The position numbers and the translations under genes are program-made. Of a stretch of 64,000 nt of DNA, positions 54,011-62,499 are shown one piece after another. This DNA comes from HIMB114 sp052048155. GTDB taxonomy: Bacteria > Pseudomonadota > Alphaproteobacteria > Pelagibacterales > Pelagibacteraceae. Positions within the stretch are counted from its first letter, which is position 1, and each line of letters starts with the position of its first letter. The notes below the pieces were generated by a model that worked only from the letters and a program-made list of their open reading frames with translations, had not been told where the DNA came from and ran no database searches. The stretch is taken from positions 7,122 through 71,121 of the forward strand of contig NZ_JBNAIK010000007.1 in NCBI RefSeq assembly GCF_052048155.1, read 5' to 3'.

Positions 54011-54553
54011 ATGAAAAAAAATTCAGGCTTTTCTCTAATAGAGCTACTTGTTGTTGTTGCAATCATTGGTGTGCTTTCTGGTATTGGTACCGTAGGATTT
54101 CAAAGGTATGTAGAGGCTGCGAAAAATAAAGTTGCTTTACAAAACTACGATACTGTTATTGATTTTTTTTCAACTGAATTGATTATTTTAAATAATAATA
54201 TTAATGAAAAATCCTCTCTTATAAAAGTTGGAAGTAACAAATGGACAAAAGATACCCATAATCTAAATTCTTTTTTAACAGGTTCTGCAAACTACCATGA
54301 TCTAGGTTTTGGATTAGCTAATTTTAAAAATCCATTTGCAAACCAAACAATAAAACAAGTTTACTCGTTAAGTGATCCTGATGATGCCAGTGACTCTAAT
54401 GTAACAAAAAAAGGAAATATTATTTTAAGAGTGCACCCAGATCATTCTACCGATGGTGCAAAAATCACAGGTGATCGCCGTTTTCAAGTAATCTATTATT
54501 CAGATGACGGTGTTATTGATACAGTTAATACTAAAGAATTTACGCTTAAGTAA
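54011..54553 (+). CDS. Type IV pilin, small GFSLxELL family, copy 6
   Basis: The 180-residue prepilin has leader MKKNSG and mature FSLIELLVVVAIIGVLSGIG. The globular part shares KNPF, KKGNIILRV, a final beta-strand region with IYYSDDG, and C-terminus EFTLK with copy 7. It has no cysteine outside the leader region. It starts five bases after the coiled-coil protein gene and converges with a membrane-protein gene. Confidence 0.88.
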   Translation: MKKNSGFSLIELLVVVAIIGVLSGIGTVGFQRYVEAAKNKVALQNYDTVIDFFSTELIILNNNINEKSSLIKVGSNKWTKDTHNLNSFLTGSANYHDLGFGLANFKNPFANQTIKQVYSLSDPDDASDSNVTKKGNIILRVHPDHSTDGAKITGDRRFQVIYYSDDGVIDTVNTKEFTLK

Positions 54554-54557
54554 TTTG

Positions 54558-54920
54558 TTACACAAAAAATTTAAAAATATCTTTTAAATAAGTAAATAGT
54601 GCAAGAACTATTGCAAATTTAGCAATGACTGACCAATATCTTCTTCCAGTATAATGATTTGCACTTCTCCAAATACCAACAGTTGAAATAATTGAGTAAA
54701 TCAAAAACAAAAATGTGATAAATAAAAGTATCACTCTTTCATATAGACCTTTCGGTACAAATTGCTGATTTAATAGAGCATCTAATGCATTTTCTTGAAA
54801 TAAAAGCGCTAAACTTATTAAAATAATAAAAAATATTAGCGGGACAATGTTGCCAAAAAACCAATAGGATTTTGACAAGGAATAGTGACCATTCCACAAT
54901 TTTTTAAGTATTTTAGTCAT
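54558..54920 (-). CDS. Small membrane protein, hypothetical
   Basis: The 120-residue protein has an amphipathic N-terminus (LWNGHYSLSKSYWFFGNIVP), then about three membrane helices including ILLFITFLFLIYSIISTVGI, with IWRSANHYTGRRYWSVIAK between helices. This pattern recurs in small membrane proteins of unknown function across proteobacteria. It lies inverted between pilin copies 6 and 7, convergent with one and divergent from the other. Confidence 0.6.
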   Translation of the reverse strand: MTKILKKLWNGHYSLSKSYWFFGNIVPLIFFIILISLALLFQENALDALLNQQFVPKGLYERVILLFITFLFLIYSIISTVGIWRSANHYTGRRYWSVIAKFAIVLALFTYLKDIFKFFV

Positions 54921-54979
54921 ATTAATTTGGTTGCAATAATTACCAATTTTAAATAGAAACTTTGAAGTTAACTAAAAAC

Positions 54980-54984
54980 GGAGA
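54980..54984 (+). promoter_or_regulatory. Shine-Dalgarno site of pilin copy 7
   Basis: GGAGA lies ten bases before the ATG at 54995, separated by an AT repeat. The good site, own leader region and strong terminator mark this as an independently expressed gene, and it is the best candidate for the major pilin. The in-frame TTG at 54962 is rejected as a start. Confidence 0.5.
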
Positions 54985-54994
54985 ATATATATAT

Positions 54995-55645
54995 ATGAAC
55001 AAAACACTAGAAAAAGGTTTCTCATTAGTAGAGCTTCTAGTTGTTGTTGCTATTATCGGAGTTTTAGCCGGAGTAGGTATTGTAGGATATCAATCTTACA
55101 CTGAGTCTGCCAAGGAAAAAGTTGCCGAAGCAAACTACAACTCAGTGGTTAGATTTATTGAAACTGAATTAACTTTGTTAAACAATGGTGTGCAAGATAA
55201 GTCAGGTGCTTTATTTGCAATTAACGCTGTTGAAACTGTAACATCATCAACTTATTCAAGCTGTGGTACAACTGCATTTAATAGAGGAAACTCTACAAAT
55301 GGTACCATTCAAAAGTTAAAAGGTGCTGTTGCATGTCATTTTGGAACTCAAGATGGTGGATTAAAGTTTAAAAATCCATTTAAATCATCACAAACTAATG
55401 CTGTTGTTGGTACTGATGATAATAGTGTTGGACCTGTTGCGTTATATCAAAAAGGTACAATTATTATCAGACAATCTCAAAATACTGAGAACGGTATCAC
55501 GTCTGCCGGTCAAGTAGCTGCAGAAACTGCTACTGCTGGAAAAATCACAGTGACTTATGTTGGTAAGAATGAAACAGCTGTTCCAGCTCTTACCGCGCAG
55601 TCTACTGCAAATGGTTACAAACATAAACATTTAGAATTAAAATAG
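54995..55645 (+). CDS. Type IV pilin, small family, copy 7; candidate major pilin
   Basis: From the ATG at 54995 the prepilin is 216 residues: leader MNKTLEKG, mature FSLVELLVVVAIIGVLAGVG. The globular part has SSCGTTAFN and VACHFGTQ, which could form a disulfide, KNPFKSSQ, YQKGTIIIRQ and C-terminus HLELK. It shares the KNPF, KGxIIxR and LxLK pattern with copy 6. It is a single-gene unit with a good ribosome site and a strong terminator, as expected for an abundant major pilin, though expression cannot be seen here. Confidence 0.88.
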   Translation: MNKTLEKGFSLVELLVVVAIIGVLAGVGIVGYQSYTESAKEKVAEANYNSVVRFIETELTLLNNGVQDKSGALFAINAVETVTSSTYSSCGTTAFNRGNSTNGTIQKLKGAVACHFGTQDGGLKFKNPFKSSQTNAVVGTDDNSVGPVALYQKGTIIIRQSQNTENGITSAGQVAAETATAGKITVTYVGKNETAVPALTAQSTANGYKHKHLELK

Positions 55646-55665
55646 TTTTTTAAATTATTTTATTT

Positions 55666-55698
55666 AAAAAGGCCTCAATTTATTTGAGGCCTTTTTTT
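55666..55698. terminator. Bidirectional hairpin terminator after pilin copy 7
   Basis: GGCCTCAA (55671-55678) and TTGAGGCC (55684-55691) form a perfect 8-bp stem around TTTAT. The stem is extended by five A-T pairs from the flanking A and T runs, and a run of seven T follows. The flanking A run gives a T run on the other strand, so it can also end the convergent sulfatase operon. Confidence 0.92.
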
Positions 55699-57178
55699 AT
55701 TTTGCAGTGTTAAATATTTTGTGAGTTAAGTACTCACTTAATATTTTCTTATCCATTATATCGGTATAATGCTGGTCATAATTTTTAATTTCTCTCACGG
55801 CAGAATACCCAAATCCATAGCGTGACGTGTCATCTGGCAATATACCCATTTCATCTAATATTGTCGGAGCGATATCGAAGTGATTTATTTTATCTCTCTT
55901 AAATTTTTTTTGGTTATTCATTTTAAAATAAATATTTCGGTCCCAACCGTCTGGAATTGTAAATTCTTCTCGGTCAGCCATTAGATGATCACCCATAAGT
56001 ACTACTACGGTATCCTCAAGAACACCTGCTTTTTCAAGATCTTTAAAAAAATTATAAATAAATTTTCCTGAACATCGATATGATCTTTTTAGATCATCGA
56101 TATATTTTAATTTCTTATTCTTAGTTGATAATATTTTCTCTTTACATCTTGGAGAAGATACAAATGGATAATGTGTATCTGCTGTAATTAAAGTAACATT
56201 AAAGGGTTGTCCGGATTGATGCAATTGGATAATTTTATTTTTAGCATGTTCTAACATATCGTCGTCATGTACTCCGTTTGCCCAACCAGTAAGCCTTTCT
56301 TTGGCCAAGCCGTCCCTTACCATTTTGTCGATATCGTATACCTCAAAAGAATGCAGTCTTTTAAATATTCCAAATCCATGGAAGTCAGCATGTACAGTAA
56401 GGTAAAAAATTTGTTTATAGTTAAATCTATTAAGTATATCGCTCAAACATATTAAATCATTTTTTTTGAAAGTAGTTAGATTCATTGAAATTGTAGGATA
56501 AAATGGAACCGAGCATTGGGTAGAGACAACCGCACCTATACTGAAAGCAGTCGCTGGAGCGTGTTTGAAATTATTTATATTATTTCCTTTAACCGCATCA
56601 ATATCTTTAATTGGATTATTTTTATCCAAAGATCGTACTTGGGTCTCTAAAGACTCTGTAAAAAAAAGAATCAGATTTTTCTTTTTCTCAGGATTAATAA
56701 AATTTATTTTATTTGGGTTATGGTAGAGTTGGATATTTTTTTCTAAATTTTTATTTACATGCAAAAAGTCAAAAAAATCTAATTTATTAAAATAAAATAT
56801 TAAACAAAAAATAAAGTAAATTTTGTAATTTAATATTATTTTATAAAAAAAATTAAAAAAAAAACTGATTATTCTTTTCTCTTTTATTTTAAATAAAAAA
56901 TTATTAATGATGCTATTGGTTTTGCTTTTTTCTAGAACAAACATCCAAAACAATGCAGCAATAAACGGGTATATAATTATATTTAATATAAAATTTACTT
57001 TATAATAAAGAGGCGTATCTCTTACGCCGTCATATTGAACGGTAAAATTATAAAGGATTTCAATATAATTAGTTCTCTCGCCAAAAAAATCTTTAATCCA
57101 AATAGCTTTTTGCACTAACAAAAAAGCTAAAAATAAAAAGATAAAGTTAATTAAATATTTTTTTAGAAATAGTGCCAT
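55697..57178 (-). CDS. LtaS/MdoB-like sulfatase-family membrane transferase
   Basis: The 493-residue protein has about three to four N-terminal membrane helices (residues 1-155) and a periplasmic sulfatase-fold domain. The metal and nucleophile regions include NLILFFTESLETQ, AVVSTQCSVPFYPT, LITADTHYPF and VVVLMGDHLMADREEF. It resembles phosphoglycerol or phosphoethanolamine transferases that decorate envelope polymers. The substrate is unknown. It is the last gene of a tight minus-strand operon and overlaps the methyltransferase gene by 16 bases. Confidence 0.82.
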   Translation of the reverse strand: MALFLKKYLINFIFLFLAFLLVQKAIWIKDFFGERTNYIEILYNFTVQYDGVRDTPLYYKVNFILNIIIYPFIAALFWMFVLEKSKTNSIINNFLFKIKEKRIISFFFNFFYKIILNYKIYFIFCLIFYFNKLDFFDFLHVNKNLEKNIQLYHNPNKINFINPEKKKNLILFFTESLETQVRSLDKNNPIKDIDAVKGNNINNFKHAPATAFSIGAVVSTQCSVPFYPTISMNLTTFKKNDLICLSDILNRFNYKQIFYLTVHADFHGFGIFKRLHSFEVYDIDKMVRDGLAKERLTGWANGVHDDDMLEHAKNKIIQLHQSGQPFNVTLITADTHYPFVSSPRCKEKILSTKNKKLKYIDDLKRSYRCSGKFIYNFFKDLEKAGVLEDTVVVLMGDHLMADREEFTIPDGWDRNIYFKMNNQKKFKRDKINHFDIAPTILDEMGILPDDTSRYGFGYSAVREIKNYDQHYTDIMDKKILSEYLTHKIFNTAK

Positions 57179-57669
57179 ATCATTTCAAGTGGGAAACTTT
57201 TTAAAGTTATGTATCTTTTTTTATTTTTGAAATTAATTCCTTTTAAAGGGTCGAAATATTGATAGCCTAAATTTACTATCCATTTAATTTGGTTCTTTGA
57301 TATGTGGTTATTGATACAATTTATTAGTTCTGTTTTAAGTTCCTTATCAATCAGTGGTATTGAAGCAAGTAAACCATATTCATTTTTATATTCTTTAAGA
57401 TAATTGATTCCACATTGGTTTTTAATTGTATATTGAGGATAATTAGTTTTTAAAATTTCAGATAATTCATAATCACGTTCTATAATAGTAACGTCTTTAT
57501 TTTCAACAAATTGTGTTAAAGCTCCCGTTCCGCCGCCAATTTCAATTACATTATTATTCTCTGTATTATTAATTAAATTAGCAATCTTTCTTGCTGATGA
57601 GTTTGTAGAGGCTTTTACGGTACAAATTTTAAGAGGATTTTGAATAAATTTTTTTAAAAGTATGTTCAC
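57163..57669 (-). CDS. SAM-dependent methyltransferase, RsmA/PmtA-like
   Basis: The 168-residue protein starts at GTG within the overlap with the upstream gene. It has the SAM-binding motif VIEIGGGTGALTQ, the acidic motif VTIIERDYEL and a downstream LLASIPLI block where rRNA dimethylases have NLPY. It is shorter than KsgA. Phospholipid N-methyltransferases of similar size share this pattern. Substrate is undecided; neighbouring sulfatase and transglutaminase genes favour an envelope lipid. Confidence 0.7.
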   Translation of the reverse strand: MNILLKKFIQNPLKICTVKASTNSSARKIANLINNTENNNVIEIGGGTGALTQFVENKDVTIIERDYELSEILKTNYPQYTIKNQCGINYLKEYKNEYGLLASIPLIDKELKTELINCINNHISKNQIKWIVNLGYQYFDPLKGINFKNKKRYITLKSFPLEMIWHYF

Positions 57670-59579
57670 GGCGCTCTTTTACTTAAAGGAGTAAAAAATA
57701 AAAGGTAAATTTTTAAAAATTTAAAAAAATTTAATTTTTGATTTGAAAATTTATTATTTTCATAAATTTTCATTAATTTTTGAGAAACATTATTATCATT
57801 GGTCTTTAAGAGAATTTTCTGATGTGTTTCAAAGACTTTAATTTTAATTTTATGTCTTTTTACAATTAAATAAAACAATAAGTCGCTGTAATCTTGTTTT
57901 TTATAAATAAATAAAATTAAAAGAGCTAATACTATATAAAAAATAGATATTGCGATAATTTTGGCAGTTTTAAGTAAAGATTCTTTTTCCATATTTATTA
58001 GATTATCTATTAACTTTTCTCTTTGTAATGAATCGTAATTAATCAAAAAGTTTGTCCATTGATAATCAAGATATCTAACCCAAAGATTTAAACCCTTATC
58101 TCCAAAAAATTTTACAAGTTCATTTTGTTCAGTTTCAATGCCATTTTCTTCTCTTTCAAAACTGTTAATAGTATTTTTAATTCTATTTGAAGGTATTACT
58201 TGCGTTGGATCAAATCTAATCCAGCCCACATTTTCAATCCATGCCTCCACCCAGGAATGAGCGTCTTCTTGAGAAAATGTATAAAAGTCTCCAAGTTCAT
58301 TATAACGTCCACCATAAAAACCAGTGACTATTCTTGCGGGGATATTTGCAGCTCTTAAGAGCAAAGTCATGGTCCCAGCATAATATTCACAGTAACCCTC
58401 TCTGGTTTCAAAAAAGAACTTAGAGTAGTTATTACCAATTGGGTTTGGTTTAAGATTATAATAAAACTCTTGGTTATTAAAATAACGCATTAAGAATTCA
58501 GCATATTCTACGTTAGATTTATTTTGTTTATTTTTTTTTGACCAATTTATTAGTTTACGATCTACTGTATTTGGTATTTGTAGATAATAACTTTTCTCTT
58601 TAATACTTAAATTTATAATTGGCGAAGTACTTTGAGCAAAAAAAGCAAATTTCTTTTTTGCAGTCATTTTTTGACTCATGCGATATGTCAAATTATGTGA
58701 GTTATATTTAAAGTCATAAGCTCTTGGAACGGTATAATCGAGTACAGGTATCCAGTTTTTTTCATGATTAAATAAGATGAGATCATATTTTAGTTGATCA
58801 TTGGATCTTTTAACAATTTGATTATTATTTTTAAAAGTTACTTTTGTATCAATGCTTCTCCAGTTTTTTAATTGATCTAAAACTTCAAAAGTCTTAACTC
58901 TAAAATAAAGCTGATTTTGATTAACTCGTTCAAAAAACTTTGCATTAAATACATCTTCATCTTCAAGCGTGATTTGTTGAAACGAGCCTAGAGATATTTT
59001 ATCAGGTATACCAAGGTTGTTTAGTTTATTTGCAAATAAACTTACCTTTACTTCTGCCCTTGGGAAGAAAAGATAGGTTAGTATAATAATAGGAACCGTA
59101 AATACACTAATCAGCACAATTCGTTTTAAGTTTTGTATGTTTAGAGTGATTAGCTCTTTTTGATTGATTAAATATAACAAAATAATAGCTGTAATTGCAG
59201 ATGAACCGCTAATGATACTACTTAATAAATTTTGGTTATTAATCAGATTTGAGATGGTTACAAAAATGGATAGTGCTACAAAGAAAAAGTAATCTTTTTT
59301 CTTTGTTTCTAAGAACTTAAATAAAAGAAGGATATAAAGACAGTTAATAAAAAAATCCTTCGTGATCGTATAATCTTCAAATACAAACTGAATTCCCATT
59401 AATATAATTAAAGATGGATGCCTGATTAAGGCATGAATGATGATGTTCTTATATTTGATAAATAAAACTGTGATTGTAATTGCAAGAACATATAAAAAGT
59501 TTTCATATTCAAGCTTTTGAAACATCAAGGCAAGTTGAGAGAGAATAATAAATACTGATAATTTGAAATAAATATTCAT
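57666..59579 (-). CDS. TgpA-like membrane transglutaminase
   Basis: The 637-residue protein has about five to six N-terminal membrane helices (DUF3488-like), a periplasmic transglutaminase-like core and a C-terminal helix with a cytosolic tail. The catalytic triad is visible: Cys397 in REGYCEYYAGT, His in QEDAHSWVEAW and Asp in WIRFDPTQ. TgpA is essential in Pseudomonas, and the family usually sits with DUF58 and MoxR proteins, as here. It overlaps both neighbours by 1-4 bases. Confidence 0.9.
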   Translation of the reverse strand: MNIYFKLSVFIILSQLALMFQKLEYENFLYVLAITITVLFIKYKNIIIHALIRHPSLIILMGIQFVFEDYTITKDFFINCLYILLLFKFLETKKKDYFFFVALSIFVTISNLINNQNLLSSIISGSSAITAIILLYLINQKELITLNIQNLKRIVLISVFTVPIIILTYLFFPRAEVKVSLFANKLNNLGIPDKISLGSFQQITLEDEDVFNAKFFERVNQNQLYFRVKTFEVLDQLKNWRSIDTKVTFKNNNQIVKRSNDQLKYDLILFNHEKNWIPVLDYTVPRAYDFKYNSHNLTYRMSQKMTAKKKFAFFAQSTSPIINLSIKEKSYYLQIPNTVDRKLINWSKKNKQNKSNVEYAEFLMRYFNNQEFYYNLKPNPIGNNYSKFFFETREGYCEYYAGTMTLLLRAANIPARIVTGFYGGRYNELGDFYTFSQEDAHSWVEAWIENVGWIRFDPTQVIPSNRIKNTINSFEREENGIETEQNELVKFFGDKGLNLWVRYLDYQWTNFLINYDSLQREKLIDNLINMEKESLLKTAKIIAISIFYIVLALLILFIYKKQDYSDLLFYLIVKRHKIKIKVFETHQKILLKTNDNNVSQKLMKIYENNKFSNQKLNFFKFLKIYLLFFTPLSKRAP

Positions 59580-60523
59580 TAATCAGCCTCCGCAATAAGT
59601 TTTAAACAGTGTTCAAAGTGTTTTTTGTTATCTCCAAAATCAGATAATTGATCTTTTATTTTTATGGCAAAAATTTTATTTTGCTGAAGGCATTCCTTTA
59701 ATAGGAAAACCATAATACCAAGTTTTTTTTCATGATCTTGAATTGGGATTTGATTATAATCTATGAGTATTTTCTTAGACTCTGACTTTGATTCAAATTT
59801 TTTAATATAAAGTTGATCTTTACTATTAGATATTTTCCAAGCAATTTTACTCTCACTCATTCCTTCTTGGAACTGATCTATTCCATCAAAATCTTCACTA
59901 AAATCTGATTTATATTTTAAAGTCTCAACTAAAAAATGATTTAGATCTTTAAAATACATTATAGGTGAAGGGTAGACGTAGAATCTTTCTTTTAGCTGAA
60001 ACCAATTCCATGCTTTTGTAATTCCAAATGGAAAAATCGTTTGGATTTTAAGCAAAGGATAATCATAGCAACCTCGTTTTAAGAAAGGGTTGTTGAATGT
60101 TATGACATTGGCACCAGTATTTAGATTAAAAGTCTCAGACTTTAAAACATCTTTGTTATCAATAATATTAAGGTTAATTTTTTTTTGTTTAGAACTGTTA
60201 TTTATAAATAATTTTAAAGGCTCTTTTCCATTGCTATCAATTATATTTTCATAGTCTTTAATTTGTATGTGGTTCAAGTTTTCATAGGTAATTAAAATTG
60301 AAAGAAAGAATAAAACCGAAAGGGTAACCAGGATAATTAATCCAAGGTTAATTTGATAAATTGTTGATGCAATAAGAGCGGTGATTAAAAATAATCCCAA
60401 TTGAAATCCATCTTTTGTAGGAAAGATGTAAATGTTTTTTCGATTGATACTTGGATTTGGATATTGCTTTAGTTTTTTTCTAATAATTTTAAAATAAAAA
60501 TGATTTAATGCTTTAGAAATCAT
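59579..60523 (-). CDS. DUF58 domain protein
   Basis: The 314-residue protein has two N-terminal membrane helices and the DUF58 signature in a divergent form, SEDFDGIDQFQEGMSESKIAW. It also has KRGCYDYPLLKIQTIFPFGI upstream. DUF58 proteins contain a von Willebrand A-like region and work with MoxR ATPases, perhaps in chaperoning or envelope stress. It lies between moxR and the transglutaminase gene with one-base overlaps. Confidence 0.9.
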   Translation of the reverse strand: MISKALNHFYFKIIRKKLKQYPNPSINRKNIYIFPTKDGFQLGLFLITALIASTIYQINLGLIILVTLSVLFFLSILITYENLNHIQIKDYENIIDSNGKEPLKLFINNSSKQKKINLNIIDNKDVLKSETFNLNTGANVITFNNPFLKRGCYDYPLLKIQTIFPFGITKAWNWFQLKERFYVYPSPIMYFKDLNHFLVETLKYKSDFSEDFDGIDQFQEGMSESKIAWKISNSKDQLYIKKFESKSESKKILIDYNQIPIQDHEKKLGIMVFLLKECLQQNKIFAIKIKDQLSDFGDNKKHFEHCLKLIAEAD

Positions 60524-61407
60524 TAACGAGGCACAGGTACTTTTTCGATAATTTCTTTTTGAATATATCCTAAAATATCAACTCCAAAATCAACATTTTT
60601 AATTCTATGTTTTAATATGTAAGGAAATGTTTTTTGCACCTCATCAAATGTGACATATTTTTTTTCATTTAAATGAGCCAAAGCTTTTGAGATTTGAACA
60701 GTATAAATAAGAGTTCTAGTTGACAGAATGGTTTCAAATTTAATTTTTTTAGTTTGTTCAGTTAAACTTTGAATATAGCTAATTACAATATCATTGCATT
60801 CAATTTGGTTAACTTCATTCATAGTTTTTTGAATATCAATATTTAATGAATTAATATTTTGGCTATTATTTTTTTGTTTTAAAATTTGTTTTTCTTGATC
60901 GTGATTTAACTTATTCATTGAAAATGAAATCATAAAACGATCAAGCTGAGACTCGGGTAATGGATAGGTACCAACTTGCTCAGTTGGGTTTTGCGTTGCT
61001 ATGACAAAGAATGGTTGTGGAAGATTATGCGTTGATCCATCAATGGTTACAGATTTTTCCTCCATGGCTTCCATAAAAGCACTTTGGCATTTTGGATTTC
61101 CACGGTTTAATTCGTCAGCAAGGATAATATTAGAAAAAATAGGACCTTTTTGAAAATTTGGTTCATTGTTAATATATTTAACAAAGCCATTAATATCAGA
61201 TGGTAACATATCTGATGTAAACTGAATTCTTTTAAAATCTAAACCTAAACTGTTTGCAATAAGTTTTGCAAAAGTTGTTTTGCCAGTTCCTGGTTGGTCC
61301 TCTAACAAAATACTTCCACCAGCAATAATTGCTGCTATTGATAATTCTATTTTATCATCATTTCCTATTATAAATTGGTTTAAGTTTGATTTTATAGATT
61401 TGATCAT
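60523..61407 (-). CDS. MoxR-family AAA+ ATPase
   Basis: The 294-residue ATPase has Walker A LEDQPGTGKTTFAK, Walker B-like IILADELNRGNPK, QSAFMEAMEEKSVTIDG and the sensor region FVIATQNPTEQVGTYPLPE followed by SQLDRF. MoxR ATPases help assemble or activate partner proteins, typically with DUF58/VWA proteins encoded next to them. It overlaps the upstream zinc-ribbon gene by four bases. Confidence 0.95.
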   Translation of the reverse strand: MIKSIKSNLNQFIIGNDDKIELSIAAIIAGGSILLEDQPGTGKTTFAKLIANSLGLDFKRIQFTSDMLPSDINGFVKYINNEPNFQKGPIFSNIILADELNRGNPKCQSAFMEAMEEKSVTIDGSTHNLPQPFFVIATQNPTEQVGTYPLPESQLDRFMISFSMNKLNHDQEKQILKQKNNSQNINSLNIDIQKTMNEVNQIECNDIVISYIQSLTEQTKKIKFETILSTRTLIYTVQISKALAHLNEKKYVTFDEVQKTFPYILKHRIKNVDFGVDILGYIQKEIIEKVPVPR

Positions 61408-61820
61408 TTTGTCTTATATTTTAGTTTAATTGCAATTTTAGCTCTATAGTCTTTTTTTACTTTATCTAGTTCTTTTTGGTTACTTGTTTTTAACTGTTTT
61501 ATTTTTTTAATAAACCAATCTTCCTCTTTTTTTGTAATTTTTTGATTTTTCTTTCTAAATTTTAGCCTCTCTTCAATTCCATGTATTTCATTTTCTAAAT
61601 CAATATTTCTTTCTTCAAGGTCACTTAGTTCCTTCCATCTTAATTCATACGTTTTTGAAGATTTTTTTTTAAGATAGATATTGTTTTGAGAGCAGTGATT
61701 GCAAATTTTTTTGAAGATTATTTCATATTGATCTTGGTAGATTGATTTTCTTAGAATTTTAGGTGTCAAAAAACTAGTTTGTTTTTTGTTACAACACTTG
61801 CAAAAATACTGCTTAATCAT
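61404..61820 (-). CDS. Zinc-ribbon and coiled-coil protein, hypothetical
   Basis: The 138-residue protein has a possible zinc site at the N-terminus (YFCKCCNKK and KKICNHCSQN; cysteines about 30 residues apart). A basic coiled-coil region with DLEERNIDLENEIHGIEERL and a Lys-rich end follow. No signal peptide or membrane segment. It is the first gene of the MoxR-DUF58-TgpA operon by overlap. Function is unknown. Confidence 0.6.
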   Translation of the reverse strand: MIKQYFCKCCNKKQTSFLTPKILRKSIYQDQYEIIFKKICNHCSQNNIYLKKKSSKTYELRWKELSDLEERNIDLENEIHGIEERLKFRKKNQKITKKEEDWFIKKIKQLKTSNQKELDKVKKDYRAKIAIKLKYKTK

Positions 61821-61903
61821 TGATAGTTATTTATTTTTTTTCTTTATTTATCTCAACAATTCATTTGTATTTTTGAGAATTTAATTATAATAATCGCCAC
61901 GTG

Positions 61904-61978
61904 CCCAAATAGCTCAATTGGTAGAGCAACTGATTTGTAATCAGTAGGTCGGGAGTTCGATTCTCTCTTTGGGCACCA
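61904..61978 (+). tRNA. tRNA-Thr (anticodon TGT)
   Basis: The cloverleaf is complete. The acceptor stem is GCCCAAA with TTTGGGC, and the D-stem is GCTC/GAGC. The anticodon arm is ACTGA-TTTGTAA-TCAGT, which gives anticodon TGT. The T-arm is GGGAG-TTCGATT-CTCTC, followed by discriminator A and an encoded CCA. TGT reads ACA and, with wobble, other Thr codons. Confidence 0.97.
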
Positions 61979-62092
61979 TCTAATAAAATCCTATACTTTC
62001 CTACATGACTTTATAAGTTGGGCAAACGAACCCAAATCAACCGCTTTAATCAATACTTTTTTATTTTTAATTAGTAAGATAAAAGTAAAATT
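61979..62092. other. Intergenic spacer after tRNA-Thr
   Basis: These 114 bases between the tRNA and the rhodanese gene hold no ORF, repeat of the tRNA 3' end or integrase gene. I see no sign of a mobile-element attachment site. A promoter for the rhodanese gene is expected but not clearly visible. Confidence 0.5.
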
Positions 62093-62482
62093 ATGGTCAA
62101 ACAAATTACAGCTTTAGAACTTAAAGATCTAGCAGGTAAAGACGGTCACTATTTAATTGACGTTAGAACTCCGGAAGAATGGAATGTTATTGGAAGACCA
62201 GATGGTGAAGCATTGGGACTTGTTACTCATTTTGTATCATATCAATTCCAAAAGGGCGAAGAAAGAGAGCTCAATCCAAATTTTGAACAAGAGATCGATA
62301 ATTTAAATTTAGATAAGGATAAAAATATTTTTTTTATATGCAGAAGTGGAGCACGTTCACAAAATGCGGCTGAAATTTTTGAAAAAAAAGGATTTAAAAC
62401 ATTTAATGTTTCAGATGGGTTTTTAAGATCAGATACAGTTTATAAGTCTTCTTGGAAGGCAGATAAATTACCAATTAAATAA
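62093..62482 (+). CDS. Rhodanese-like sulfurtransferase
   Basis: The 129-residue single-domain rhodanese has YLIDVRTPEEWNVIG near the N-terminus and the active-site loop FICRSGARSQNAAEIF, whose cysteine carries the persulfide. It ends with GFKTFNVSDGFLRS. The protein is cytosolic, and substrate and partner are unknown. lnt begins 17 bases downstream on the same strand. Confidence 0.93.
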   Translation: MVKQITALELKDLAGKDGHYLIDVRTPEEWNVIGRPDGEALGLVTHFVSYQFQKGEERELNPNFEQEIDNLNLDKDKNIFFICRSGARSQNAAEIFEKKGFKTFNVSDGFLRSDTVYKSSWKADKLPIK

Positions 62483-62499
62483 TTATATTCATTAGTAAA

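Noticed and set aside
61904..62092. tRNA-Thr as an integration site for a mobile element
   Set aside because: There is no integrase gene, no repeat of the tRNA 3' end and no composition change; rhodanese and lnt follow directly.
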